Shown here piece by piece: positions 9,175 to 17,799 of a stretch of 64,000 bases of DNA. A program made the position numbers and the translations under genes. Source of the stretch: Oligoflexia bacterium (GTDB lineage Bacteria > Bdellovibrionota_G > JANQFH01); contig JANQFH010000068.1 in the NCBI GenBank assembly GCA_028277945.1, positions 62,001 through 126,000 of the forward strand, read 5' to 3'. A model generated the notes under the pieces. That model saw nothing but the letters and a program-made list of their open reading frames with translations, was not told the origin of the DNA and did no database searches. How positions within the stretch are numbered: the first letter of the stretch is position 1; the number at the start of each line of letters is the position of its first letter.

Positions 9175-10347
9175 TTACACGAGCATAGAGAGGAATCTCT
9201 CGGCATCGATGATGCGAATACCGGTGGCAAGGTTCTGACGATCAAATCCCTTTTTCCGAACAGCCTGGAAAGCGAAGCGTGGTTTCAAGAGCCGTGTAAA
9301 CTTAATCAAATGAGGATTAATGTGAATATCGCTACTCTTGCATTCCACGAGCATCCAAACTTTCTTATCTCTACAGATGCAAAAATCGACCTCTTCCTTT
9401 TCCTTGGTGCGAACGTAGAATAGCTCAAAATGTCCTTGCGCCGTATCTGTCCAATAGTGGCATGCTTTAAGTAAATGGAGTGCTATTGTATTTTCAAGAG
9501 CTGCCCCCTCTTGCTCAATCATAAGCGGATCAAATAGGTAAATCTTCTTTTCTGCCTTCAGAGACCGTTTGATATTTTTTGCATAGGGTTGAATAGAAAA
9601 GATGATGTAGAGACTATTTAAAAGTTGTATCCAGGAGCGTACTGTACCGTAAGCAACCTCCAAATCTTCCCTAAGTGAATTTAATGATAAAGGTGCACCA
9701 ATTTTGGTTGGTAGGAGATCGACCATGAGTTGCAGCTGGCTGAGATTGGCTACTGCTCTTAGATCCCTAACATCTTCCATCAGTATTCGCTCCATCCGCA
9801 GGCGAGACCAGCGTCTAGCTTTGCCTTGATCTCCTGTTAATAGCGGTTCTGGAAAACCACTGAAACGCAGAAGGTCTTTTAATGGAAAACGGCTTTTTGT
9901 CGGCTCCAACTCGTCAGGATGTTTAGGGTCTTTGGCCTCAGCAACGGAAAAGGGGTGCAATCGATAGGGTAAATAGCGACCAAGTAATGAGTCACCGCCT
10001 TTACGAAAGAGATCTAGTCTTGCACTGCCTGTGACAATAAGGGGGAGATGATTTCCAAACTGATCGTAAAGCCCCTTGAGGGAGCGTTTCCAAAATCTGT
10101 ACTTATGGAGTTCATCGAGAACCACCGGGCCGGGGCCAAGGTTATGAACAATAGCAGTTGGATCCTTGGCCCATTTTCTGCGAAAGGTTGTCATATCCCA
10201 GTTGAAGTAATTAGCTTCAACTTTGAGAAGGTTTTTAGCTAGGGTGGTCTTGCCCACCTGCCGTGGACCGCTGATGAAGGCCATCTTTTTTGCAGCAAGG
10301 GCGTCTTGCTCAACTTGATTCTCCAGGTACCGTTGTTTGATCCGCAT
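9175..10347 (-). CDS. AAA ATPase with DUF4143 C-terminal domain
   Basis: This 390-residue protein has an AAA_14-type ATPase domain (Walker A GPRQVGKTT at about 27-35, Walker B VVLDELHKY) followed by a DUF4143 region with a PD-(D/E)XK-like core (EEVDFCICRDK, then LVECKSS). Such proteins are common mobile accessory ATPases of unknown function, often in multiple copies per genome; another lies at 36938-38101. It is convergent with bolA, and a palindromic operator lies immediately upstream of its ATG. No Shine-Dalgarno is seen. Confidence 0.9.
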   Translation of the reverse strand: MRIKQRYLENQVEQDALAAKKMAFISGPRQVGKTTLAKNLLKVEANYFNWDMTTFRRKWAKDPTAIVHNLGPGPVVLDELHKYRFWKRSLKGLYDQFGNHLPLIVTGSARLDLFRKGGDSLLGRYLPYRLHPFSVAEAKDPKHPDELEPTKSRFPLKDLLRFSGFPEPLLTGDQGKARRWSRLRMERILMEDVRDLRAVANLSQLQLMVDLLPTKIGAPLSLNSLREDLEVAYGTVRSWIQLLNSLYIIFSIQPYAKNIKRSLKAEKKIYLFDPLMIEQEGAALENTIALHLLKACHYWTDTAQGHFELFYVRTKEKEEVDFCICRDKKVWMLVECKSSDIHINPHLIKFTRLLKPRFAFQAVRKKGFDRQNLATGIRIIDAERFLSMLV

Positions 10348-10350
10348 GAT

Positions 10351-10380
10351 GACTTTTTATCATCAAAATGATAAAAAGTC
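10351..10380. promoter_or_regulatory. Perfect palindromic operator of the AAA/DUF4143 gene
   Basis: GACTTTTTATCAT (10351-10363) and ATGATAAAAAGTC (10368-10380) are perfect 13-base inverted arms around a 4-base spacer, ending 3 bases before the ATG (minus strand). A related pair, TTATCA and TGATAAAAGGTC, lies just upstream at about 10388-10411. On the minus strand TTGACT (starting in the outer arm) with a 17-base gap reaches TAAAAA next to the start codon, so the transcript may have almost no leader. Autoregulation is inference. Confidence 0.55.
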
Positions 10381-10483
10381 AAGACAAATTATCAATTGCT
10401 TGATAAAAGGTCAAACTGAAATTTAAACTGATCCTATATTGATCTATAGTCCAATCAGCTAAGGTTGGGTGAATTTTGCAAAA

Positions 10484-10551
10484 TTTTCCTTGTCATCAAG
10501 GAAAAGCGTGACTAAAAAAATCCAATTCCTCATTGGTCTCTTAATTGGTCT
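10484..10551. promoter_or_regulatory. Repeat-rich pdxR control region
   Basis: The region just before pdxR holds a hairpin with 9-base arms (TTTTCCTTG at 10484-10492, CAAGGAAAA at 10497-10505), then CCAAT/ATTGG inverted at 10522-10536, and ATTGGTCT repeated directly at 10532-10539 and 10544-10551 with 12-base spacing. AATTTTGCAAAATT, a perfect palindrome, lies at 10472-10485. MocR-type regulators often bind paired direct repeats, so the ATTGGTCT pair is the best operator candidate. Function is inferred from position. Confidence 0.45.
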
Positions 10552-10560
10552 ACTTGATAT

Positions 10561-12090
10561 ATGGAAGCTGTATTGAGCCAATATTTTGTTCTTGAGCGTG
10601 ACCACAGCCGTCCGGTGTATGAGCAGCTTGTTCAGCAGGTGGTTCAGGGAGTGCGGCAGGGCACGCTTAAACCAGGAAGCCTCATGCCGACCCAACGCCA
10701 GCTGGCAAAGGAGCTGGCGCTGAATCGCAACACCGTGGTTAAGGCCTACGACCAGCTAAAAGAGCTCGGCTATCTCAGCGCCCACGTCGGTCGTGGTACC
10801 GTGATCACCAACCCCGGTAGTGACGCGGAGTTTGCGCCGGCAAAACCGCAACCCGCAGCCACGAATGCGGAACTCCCCTGGTCCCAGCCCCTCTCGGAGA
10901 TGGCTGGGCGATTGCCGGTAATCTCCTCTTGGCCACACCCTAAAACTGCCGATCCCATCTTGTTGGCAACCATGACACCAAGCGCGGATTTGTTGCCCGC
11001 TCAAGATCTGCGTCACTGTTTGGATGCCCTACTAAAGAGTGGCGCAGGTGAGACATTAGGTTACGCACCAGCTTCGGGACTACCGCAATTGCAAGAACTC
11101 ATTGCCAAGGAACTGGCTGGTATGGGTCTGAACACCACGAGTGAGCAGATTATTATCACTAGTGGTTCCAGCCAGGCGCTCGATCTTGTTGTGCGCTGCC
11201 TAATAGATCGTGGCGATCAGGTGCTCTTGGAAGATCCTACCTATCACGGCGGTATCCAACTCTTCAAGCTTGCCGGAGCGCATCTGCTGCCGCTTCCTGC
11301 GGACGATCACGGACCCTTGCTGACCCACCTGCCGAGCCATGTTATTGACAGCTGTAAGGCGGCCTACCTCATCCCTAACTTTCGTAACCCCACGGCAACC
11401 TCCATTAGTAGGGAGAGACGCATAGAAATTGCTGCCTTTGCCAGGCAACAGGGATTGGTGATCATTGAGGATGATTATGGTTTTGAGTTTGGCTTTGAGG
11501 ATCCACCGCCACCACCGATCAAGAGTTATGCACCTGAGCATGGTATCTACCTCGGCTCTTTTTCTAAACGGCTCATCCCAGCGCTACGCATCGGTTACAT
11601 CGTTGCCCCCAAGGGTGAGTTACTAGAAAGACTCCAGGTGATGAAACAGCTGGTAGATCTGGGTAACTCTCTCTTGCTCCAGAGACTGCTGGTTGAGTTC
11701 ATGGAACGTGGTTACTACCAAGCCCATATTGAGCGGACGATTCCTGAATACCGTCGTCGAAGAGATGCCATGCAACAGGCACTGATGGAGAATATGCCTG
11801 ATGAGGTGGACTGGCAACAACCCAAGGGCGGTCTTTTCTTCTGGTTATCTCTACCGGATCGTATCCATGTAGAGAGGTTGATCGACTCGTGTGAAGAGAG
11901 TGGCGTAAAGATTTCCGGTGGCGATGTTTGGTCGGTAAGAGGTCGGAACGTTCCAGGAATTCGTTTGATCTTCTGTGCGGAATCGCCCGAGCGGATTGTG
12001 AGAGGGGTGGGCATTGTCGCCAACGTCCTCCGTGAAATGTTGCGCAAGAACCAACAGCCAGCAATGGCAGTGCAAGAAAGTCTGGTATAG
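10561..12090 (+). CDS. pdxR: MocR/PdxR-type GntR regulator with aminotransferase domain
   Basis: This 509-residue protein joins an N-terminal GntR winged helix (about 15-80; [31 protein letters not shown]) to a fold-type I aminotransferase-like domain. The PLP-binding lysine is in [16 protein letters not shown]. Such fusions sense pyridoxal phosphate; those next to pdxS and pdxT activate B6 synthesis. Here pdxS starts 10 bases downstream, so the regulator is apparently cotranscribed with its targets rather than divergent as in Corynebacterium. The symbol rests on this neighbourhood. Confidence 0.85.
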   Translation: MEAVLSQYFVLERDHSRPVYEQLVQQVVQGVRQGTLKPGSLMPTQRQLAKELALNRNTVVKAYDQLKELGYLSAHVGRGTVITNPGSDAEFAPAKPQPAATNAELPWSQPLSEMAGRLPVISSWPHPKTADPILLATMTPSADLLPAQDLRHCLDALLKSGAGETLGYAPASGLPQLQELIAKELAGMGLNTTSEQIIITSGSSQALDLVVRCLIDRGDQVLLEDPTYHGGIQLFKLAGAHLLPLPADDHGPLLTHLPSHVIDSCKAAYLIPNFRNPTATSISRERRIEIAAFARQQGLVIIEDDYGFEFGFEDPPPPPIKSYAPEHGIYLGSFSKRLIPALRIGYIVAPKGELLERLQVMKQLVDLGNSLLLQRLLVEFMERGYYQAHIERTIPEYRRRRDAMQQALMENMPDEVDWQQPKGGLFFWLSLPDRIHVERLIDSCEESGVKISGGDVWSVRGRNVPGIRLIFCAESPERIVRGVGIVANVLREMLRKNQQPAMAVQESLV

Positions 12091-12100
12091 GAGCAAAACC

Positions 12101-12979
12101 ATGGCAGAAAAATACAATGTCAAAACCGGTCTAGCAGAGATGCTTAAAGGCGGTGTCATCATGGATGTGATGAGCCTCGAACAAGCCAAGATCGCCGAGC
12201 AGGCAGGTGCTTGTGCGGTGATGGCACTGGAGCGTGTGCCAGCGCTTATCCGCAAAGAGGGTGGTGTGGCGCGCATGGCCGATCCCGAGCTGATTCTTAA
12301 AATCAAAGCAGCAGTAAGCATTCCCGTGATGGCAAAGTGTCGCATTGGTCACTTTGTCGAGGCACGCATGTTAGAGACCATGGGTGTTGATTTTATTGAC
12401 GAGAGCGAGGTACTCACACCTGCGGATGATCGCTACCACATTGATAAGGGTGAATTCCGCATACCCTTTGTCTGTGGCTGTACCGATGTGGGCGAGGCAC
12501 TACGTCGGGTTGGCGAGGGTGCCGCACTCCTGCGTACGAAAGGAGAGGCTGGCACCGGCAATATCATCGAAGCGGTCAAACACCTGCGTACGATACAAGA
12601 GCAGATTGCCACGCTTCGTTCTGCTAGTCCGGACATGCGTGTAACACTTGCCAAAGACCTTGGTGCACCTCTCGAACTTGTTAAAGTTGTTGCCAAGACA
12701 GGCAGACTGCCGGTACCTAACTTTGCTGCTGGTGGTGTGGCAACCCCTGCAGATGCCGCCCTCTGTATGCATCTAGGGGCTGAGTCGGTCTTTGTTGGTA
12801 GTGGCATCTTTCTCTCTGAGGATCCACAGCGTCGTGCGGCGGCTATGGTACAGGCGGTAACGCACTACCAGTCTTACGATGTGCTTGTTGAAGCGTCGAA
12901 GAGCTTGGGCGCGGCCATGACCGGTGTTGATATTACCACGCTCGATGAGTCGGAACGTCTCTCAGCAAGAGGGTGGTAG
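12101..12979 (+). CDS. pdxS: Pyridoxal 5'-phosphate synthase subunit PdxS
   Basis: This 292-residue TIM-barrel protein makes PLP from ribose 5-phosphate, glyceraldehyde 3-phosphate and ammonia. Family hallmarks are [46 protein letters not shown] and [23 protein letters not shown] sequence around the phosphate site, and the GSGIF loop. The ATG at 12101 follows TAGGAGC, and a longer frame reaching back to 12014 overlaps pdxR. The stop touches the pdxT start. Ammonia is channelled from PdxT. Confidence 0.97.
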   Translation: MAEKYNVKTGLAEMLKGGVIMDVMSLEQAKIAEQAGACAVMALERVPALIRKEGGVARMADPELILKIKAAVSIPVMAKCRIGHFVEARMLETMGVDFIDESEVLTPADDRYHIDKGEFRIPFVCGCTDVGEALRRVGEGAALLRTKGEAGTGNIIEAVKHLRTIQEQIATLRSASPDMRVTLAKDLGAPLELVKVVAKTGRLPVPNFAAGGVATPADAALCMHLGAESVFVGSGIFLSEDPQRRAAAMVQAVTHYQSYDVLVEASKSLGAAMTGVDITTLDESERLSARGW

Positions 12980-13594
12980 GTGCGCATTGGTATTTTGGCA
13001 CTGCAGGGTGATTTCACGCTGCATGCCGCAACCTTAGAGGCCGCCGGCTTTACTAGCCAGCTCATCAAGCAGGCAGAAGATGTTGCCGGTCTGGATGGCT
13101 TGTTGCTTCCTGGAGGGGAGTCAACAACGCAGCTTAACTTGCTGCTAAGAGAGAAGCTGTGGGAAGTCATCGATTACGAGGTACGCCAAGGGTTGCCGGT
13201 TTTTGCAACTTGTGCTGGCGCTATTTTAGCCGCTGCCAAGACACAGCAGCCACAACAGCGTTCGTTTGGTTGGTTACCGATTACAGTTGAGCGCAACGCT
13301 TACGGTGACCAACGCCATTCGTTTGAGAGGCAAGTTCGGTTTCATGGCAGTGAGCACCGTCTTGTCTTTATCCGTGCGCCTAAGATTGTCGCCTACGATG
13401 CGGAAAAGGTTCAGGTGAATATAGTAGTCGACGGCCTGCCAGTGTTTGTCGAATACCGTAATCAGTTTGTTACGACTTTTCATCCCGAACTGAGCGAGGA
13501 TCCCTTCTTTTACCACTACGCCTTCAACCGCATGGCTACCACTCGGGCTCAGGATCAATACCCAGACCATCTGCCAAGCGGTTGTAGTAGTTGA
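12980..13594 (+). CDS. pdxT: Pyridoxal 5'-phosphate synthase glutaminase PdxT
   Basis: This 204-residue class I glutaminase releases ammonia for PdxS. It begins IGILALQGDFTLHAATLE, has GLLLPGGESTT, the nucleophile cysteine in FATCAGAIL, and the histidine-glutamate pair in FHPELSED. It starts with GTG directly after the pdxS stop. One unusual point is that its last 59 bases overlap, on the other strand, the end of the AhpD-like gene. Confidence 0.96.
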   Translation: MRIGILALQGDFTLHAATLEAAGFTSQLIKQAEDVAGLDGLLLPGGESTTQLNLLLREKLWEVIDYEVRQGLPVFATCAGAILAAAKTQQPQQRSFGWLPITVERNAYGDQRHSFERQVRFHGSEHRLVFIRAPKIVAYDAEKVQVNIVVDGLPVFVEYRNQFVTTFHPELSEDPFFYHYAFNRMATTRAQDQYPDHLPSGCSS

Positions 13595-14090
13595 ACAGCG
13601 CGGTCACCTGAACAATTGTTAGTATTGCTTTATCGTTAAAATGGTGCTGCCGTAACTCCTCCACGTCCGTTTGCTCCACACCGCCTGGACGGCGCGTAAG
13701 CTTGATAGAAAAATCAAGCATGGCACGATCTGCCTCTGTAAGAGCTGCCTGGCGGTAGTCGTTCATGACGGCAGCGGCAAGGGTCGTGTCGCCGCCTGAT
13801 TTTTGGATCTCAGCCCGGAGATCCGCGCCATGCGCTTGCGTTCAGTAATGGCAAGCGTTTTCCCGAGAGACCGCGGTGGCGATCATCTCCCGTTGGATAC
13901 GCGAGAGTCCGGTCTCTTGGGCGTGCATAATGTCCATGTAGAGCTGTGTAGAACTCTTCAGCGACTGTGGCGACAGGCTTTGCAAGCGAATAATGTTGTA
14001 GATCTTGCCGGCACGTTTAACAGCAGTATCATAGATTTGTTTCAGCAGTCCGCTAGCCTCTTTGGGGTCGATCGTACGGATCCAAGCCAT
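13536..14090 (-). CDS. AhpD-like peroxidase-related protein, predicted selenoprotein (in-frame UGA)
   Basis: Two consecutive open stretches lie in the same frame, split only by TGA at 13842-13844; read through, they give 184 residues. The whole matches carboxymuconolactone decarboxylase/AhpD-like peroxidase-related enzymes: MAWIRTIDP start, LSRIQREMIATAVS, then C80-H-Y-U83-T-Q-A-H87, then AMLDFSIKLTRRPG and YYNRLADGLGI. The UGA takes the place of the second Cys of the CxxC..H centre, and Glu68, Cys80, Sec83, His87 have the spacing of M. tuberculosis AhpD Glu118, Cys130, Cys133, His137. A SECIS-like hairpin follows the UGA. It lies 66 bases after a dihydrolipoamide dehydrogenase-like gene, the type of enzyme that feeds electrons to AhpD. 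A plain nonsense mutation is the alternative but is less likely, because the downstream part is intact. Confidence 0.85.
13805..13824 (-). promoter_or_regulatory. Bacterial SECIS-like hairpin after the in-frame UGA
   Basis: On the minus strand GGATCTC and GAGATCC form a perfect 7-base stem closing the 6-base loop CGGGCT. The loop begins 24 bases after the UGA and has G at its second position. These fit the published bacterial SECIS rules (stem in the coding region, small apical loop with G in the first two positions, 16-37 bases from UGA). It would recruit SelB. Within coding sequence such a stem could be chance, but its placement is exact. Confidence 0.7.
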
Positions 14091-14156
14091 ACCCTTAGCG
14101 CAAACGATTTTAGTACAAGTGTCAAGGAAAGTTCTCTTAAAGATCGATGTTGAAAA

Positions 14157-15602
14157 TCAGTAGAGGCTATCGACCACACTCTCATCACAGAGTGCGAGCT
14201 CAAAGGGCGGTCTACTTTTAGCGGTTTTTTTGCCGAGCTCTCTTAGAGCCGTGCGCACACCCTCTTCGATAACCGGGTGGTAGAAGGGCATCTGCAACGC
14301 CTCTAGAGCGGTGAGTTTTTGCTGTATGGCCCAGGCAAGCAGGTGCGCCAGGTGTTCACCGCCTGGAGCGATCATCTCCGCGCCAAGCAGCTCTCCTGAC
14401 TTGGTGTCGGCGTAGATGCGTAGCAAACCTTTGTTTTTTTTCATGATGCGCGAGCGACCCTGATCCACAAAACTCACCTCTCCAGTTGAGAAGTCACGGC
14501 CCTGCAACTGGGCAAATGACTTTCCTACTACGGCAATGTTGGGATCAGAAAAGACGATGTGTAAAGGCGTGCGTCGCACAAAACAGCGGGGCTGCTCTTG
14601 CATGGCGTTGAAGCCAGCAATGCGACCTTCATCGGCAGCTTCATGCAGGATAGGTCTTTCAGCATTAACGTCTCCGGCGATAAAAACAGGCAGATCGTCT
14701 ACCTGCATCGTTGTTGGGTCAAATTTTGGCAGACCGCGATCATCGAGCTCGACACCAAGGTTTTCTAGTTGTAGCGCTTTGTGTTTTTCAATGCGTCCCA
14801 CACGTGCCAGCACAGGACGACGTCCCATACTTGCCAACACCATGGTTATCCGCTTCATCTGTTTGCCGCTAACAATCACGAGTTCATTGGTCGCCTGTTT
14901 GAGTTCAGCCTCAGGTCCCATCCATAACGGCATCTCTTCACTGAGCGCGTTGATAGCCTCTTTATTGACCTTTGGATCGGTTAATCCAGCGATGAACTCA
15001 CCTCGATGAACGCCGGTGATATCGATACCAAGGCGCCGCAGCGCTTGCCCGAGCTCTGTACCGACAACGCCCATACCGATGACGCCAATTTTTGCTGGTA
15101 GATCCCTTAGTTCAAAGAGGGTATCAGTAGTAAAGATACGGTGGTAAAAATCAAACCACGCTTCAGGAACAAAAGGTGTACTGCCAGCTGCAAGAATGAC
15201 TCTCTTGGCATGAATCGTCGTGTTGTCGATCTTAAGCACAGTGGGTTCGACAAACTGGGCGTAGCCAGGGATGCTTTTTTCACCAACTTCCTCGACACGC
15301 TTGATCACACCCGCGACAAAACTGTCACGCAGACTTCGTACATACTCAAGCACCTTGGGAATATTGATCGAGAGCGCGTCTGCGCCATGAACACCTATTT
15401 TGTCCAGGCTGTGACGGCGATGGTAGTCATTGGCAACCTGAATGAGTGCCTTGGAAGGCATGCAACCAACACGAGCACAGGTGGTGCCATAAGCACCGTC
15501 GTTGATCAGGACAAAGTTTTCGGTGGCTTTACGTACTTCGCTGAGTGCTGAAAGACCAGCCGTGCCAGCACCGACAATGGCGACGTCGACTTTACGAGTC
15601 AT
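14157..15602 (-). CDS. Dihydrolipoamide dehydrogenase-like flavoprotein disulfide reductase
   Basis: This 481-residue class I pyridine nucleotide-disulfide oxidoreductase has the FAD site VDVAIVGAGTAGLSAL, the redox-active pair in CARVGCMPSK, an NAD(P) site IGVIGMGVVGTELGQAL, a second FAD motif PVFIAGDVNAERP, and the C-terminal HPVIEEGV active-site base of the partner subunit. The closest class is dihydrolipoyl dehydrogenase, although CARVGC differs from the common CLNVGC. No pyruvate or oxoglutarate dehydrogenase genes are nearby. Instead it sits between an EamA transporter (ATGA overlap) and the Sec-containing AhpD-like gene, so it may reduce that protein directly or through a lipoyl carrier. 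Confidence 0.88.
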   Translation of the reverse strand: MTRKVDVAIVGAGTAGLSALSEVRKATENFVLINDGAYGTTCARVGCMPSKALIQVANDYHRRHSLDKIGVHGADALSINIPKVLEYVRSLRDSFVAGVIKRVEEVGEKSIPGYAQFVEPTVLKIDNTTIHAKRVILAAGSTPFVPEAWFDFYHRIFTTDTLFELRDLPAKIGVIGMGVVGTELGQALRRLGIDITGVHRGEFIAGLTDPKVNKEAINALSEEMPLWMGPEAELKQATNELVIVSGKQMKRITMVLASMGRRPVLARVGRIEKHKALQLENLGVELDDRGLPKFDPTTMQVDDLPVFIAGDVNAERPILHEAADEGRIAGFNAMQEQPRCFVRRTPLHIVFSDPNIAVVGKSFAQLQGRDFSTGEVSFVDQGRSRIMKKNKGLLRIYADTKSGELLGAEMIAPGGEHLAHLLAWAIQQKLTALEALQMPFYHPVIEEGVRTALRELGKKTAKSRPPFELALCDESVVDSLY

Positions 15603-16498
15603 GGCCGATTCCCTTCACCGATGGCAGGGGTCTTGGCAGCATCCAATATTTCTGGCGCTGGGTCAAGTCGTCGTAGCCTGCGTACATAGAGGCCTCCCAT
15701 GGATACGGCAACGACCACGACAAAAATGCCGACAAGGGCGGGCAAGCCAAAGCTCTCCTGAAAGAGAAAAAAACCAATGATGAGCCCAAAAACCGGGGAG
15801 AGGTAGGTCACGTGCACAATGTTAGCGGCACGCTCCGCTTGCAGGGCGCGTGTCATATCAAACTGCGCCATATGCGTGAGTAGACCCATGGCTAGAATCA
15901 ACAACCACTCCCATCCTTGCGGTGGTACCCAAAGTACCCACGCTATCGGCCCAATCAATGGAATGGTCACAAGTGAAAAGTAAAAGATTATGACCAATGG
16001 ATGGTCAATGCCCCTTAGTTTCCGAATAACGGTGTAGGCACAGGCGCCGCTCATGGATCCCAGGACACCGATACTTAATGCAAAGAAAGTGACGCGAGTA
16101 TCAAATCCCTTAATCAATAGGACACCCATAAATGCGATCATGAGAAAGAGCCATTGCAGCGGATGGGCTCGCTCTTTAAGCAGCCAGCCGGCAACAAGGA
16201 TAACAAAGAGCGGTGATAGCCTTTGAATGGTGATGGCGCTGGCAAGCGGCATCGCCTGCAGGGTGTAGTAATAGGCTGTCAGACCTACTGTGCCGGCAAG
16301 ACCCCGTAGGATGAGTAGCGACTTGCGGTTGCCCCATGGTGCCAAAGCAAGCTGCCGCATCATTATATACGTAGTAACCAGGCTGATCAGTGCACGAAAG
16401 AAGATCAACTCAAAGGGGGGTATGTGGGGCAGGTACTTTACGCAGACATTCATCAATGTGAAGTAGATAGTTGCGGTTAAGAGGTAGCGTGTTGCCAT
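15599..16498 (-). CDS. EamA/DMT-family transporter
   Basis: This 299-residue membrane protein of about ten helices has the two EamA repeats typical of drug/metabolite transporters: FELIFFRALISLVTTYIMM in the first and LTHMAQFDMTRALQAERAA with HVTYLSPVFGLIIGFFLF in the second. The substrate cannot be deduced. It is the first gene of a minus-strand set; its stop overlaps the start of the dihydrolipoamide dehydrogenase-like gene. It diverges from the MshEN gene, with 119 bases between them. Confidence 0.9.
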   Translation of the reverse strand: MATRYLLTATIYFTLMNVCVKYLPHIPPFELIFFRALISLVTTYIMMRQLALAPWGNRKSLLILRGLAGTVGLTAYYYTLQAMPLASAITIQRLSPLFVILVAGWLLKERAHPLQWLFLMIAFMGVLLIKGFDTRVTFFALSIGVLGSMSGACAYTVIRKLRGIDHPLVIIFYFSLVTIPLIGPIAWVLWVPPQGWEWLLILAMGLLTHMAQFDMTRALQAERAANIVHVTYLSPVFGLIIGFFLFQESFGLPALVGIFVVVVAVSMGGLYVRRLRRLDPAPEILDAAKTPAIGEGNRP

Positions 16499-16617
16499 AG
16501 TTATAAAAACACCAGGTTATTTTTGACACCCTGCGAATATTGCAAACAACCTGTTACCCTAGCTCTTGGTTGTCGAATTTGCTATAGATTTGTTGGTTTG
16601 TTGACTAAGATAAAATA

Positions 16618-17673
16618 ATGCGTCTGAAGATTGGACAGCTCTTATTACAAAACCGCCTGGTTACCGAATCCCAGTTGCAACAGGCACTCAAAGCCCAGCG
16701 GCACTATGGCGGTAGGTTGGGGACCAATCTGGTCGAGCTCGGTTTTATTTCTGCTGTGGATCTAGCAAAATTTCTTGCGCATCAGCTGCAATTACCCGCG
16801 GCAACACGGGACGAGTTTCAACACATTCCAGATGAGGCCATCAAGCAGGTGTCTGCGGATTTTGCCGCTAAGTATCAGGTGATACCTCTTAAAGATGAAC
16901 AAGGTCTGCGCTTGGCGATTAGCGATCCAGCCGCCTTAGAGAGTTTGGAGGATCTACGCTTTCGTCTCGGTCGTGCGGTGGAGCCGGTGATTGCGCCAGA
17001 GATTTGGATTGTTGCTGCTCTAGAGCAGTACTACGGTGTCAAGCGCGAAACCCGTTTTATTACCGTGGATGAAACCACCGATAGTTTTGTTGGCGAGGTG
17101 ATCAACATCATCGCCCAAGTTGCTGATGTTAATGAACTCGCTATTGATAAGGAGGTAGACATCTCCCTACCGCAGTATGCGGAGGAAATCTTAGAGGCTG
17201 AGAGTCCGGCAGAGATTCTGCACGTGATGTTCAAGTTTCTCGCTCCCTACTTTCCCAATATGGCTGTTTACGCTGTCCGTCGTCAGCAGGTGACAGGTTG
17301 GCTACTCTGTGGTTTTTCACTCGATGCAGCGACGTTTCGCCAGTTAAAAATTCCTCTCGACGCCTCGGGGCCGATTAAGCGAGTCGTCTGGACCAAAGAG
17401 ACCTTTAGCAGCAGCATGGAGGAGCTCGCTGAAGTGCAACAGATCTTTACTCCTCTGAAGATCCCCAAGAGTAAATGGGTAGGGTTTTATCCGCTAGTGG
17501 TGCGGGACAAAGTGATGGCCGTACTGTTGGGAGTACCACTGAACGAGTTTGGTCCGCCACGTCCTGAATCGGGCAGGATTGTCTTAGAGGCTCTCTCTAA
17601 GGCAGGTATGGCATTAGAAATCCTCTATCTGCGTAAAAAAATTCATAGCACACCCACTCCCATTAAGCGGTAA
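16618..17673 (+). CDS. Stand-alone MshEN-domain protein with unknown C-terminal domain
   Basis: This 351-residue protein begins with a full MshEN/GspE N-terminal domain (KIGQLLLQNRLVTESQLQQ, then RLGTNLVELGFISAVDLAK), the fold that binds c-di-GMP in MshE-type secretion ATPases. The ATPase itself is missing. After a linker, residues of about 190-350 form a GAF-like alpha/beta region (LHVMFKFLAPYFPNMAVYAV, then WVGFYPLVVRDKVMAVLLG). It may be a c-di-GMP-responsive adaptor, as inferred from the domain; its neighbours give no pilus genes. Similar lone proteins occur in Myxococcota-type genomes. Confidence 0.75.
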   Translation: MRLKIGQLLLQNRLVTESQLQQALKAQRHYGGRLGTNLVELGFISAVDLAKFLAHQLQLPAATRDEFQHIPDEAIKQVSADFAAKYQVIPLKDEQGLRLAISDPAALESLEDLRFRLGRAVEPVIAPEIWIVAALEQYYGVKRETRFITVDETTDSFVGEVINIIAQVADVNELAIDKEVDISLPQYAEEILEAESPAEILHVMFKFLAPYFPNMAVYAVRRQQVTGWLLCGFSLDAATFRQLKIPLDASGPIKRVVWTKETFSSSMEELAEVQQIFTPLKIPKSKWVGFYPLVVRDKVMAVLLGVPLNEFGPPRPESGRIVLEALSKAGMALEILYLRKKIHSTPTPIKR

Positions 17674-17799
17674 ATTAGTTCATCCTTAGCATTCTAACCT
17701 GCTGATCTTTCGAGGCTTATTGAAGATGATCTAGAGCGATCTCAGGAAATCCGCTACAATATAGGAAGAGAGCCTGATATCAGGTTCAGAGTCATTAAG

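Noticed and set aside
13536..13844. Reading the AhpD-like locus as a pseudogene or as two genes
   Set aside because: The downstream part stays in the same frame, is family-like from the first codon after the UGA, and follows a SECIS-like hairpin. Upstream and downstream pieces each lack half of the active site.
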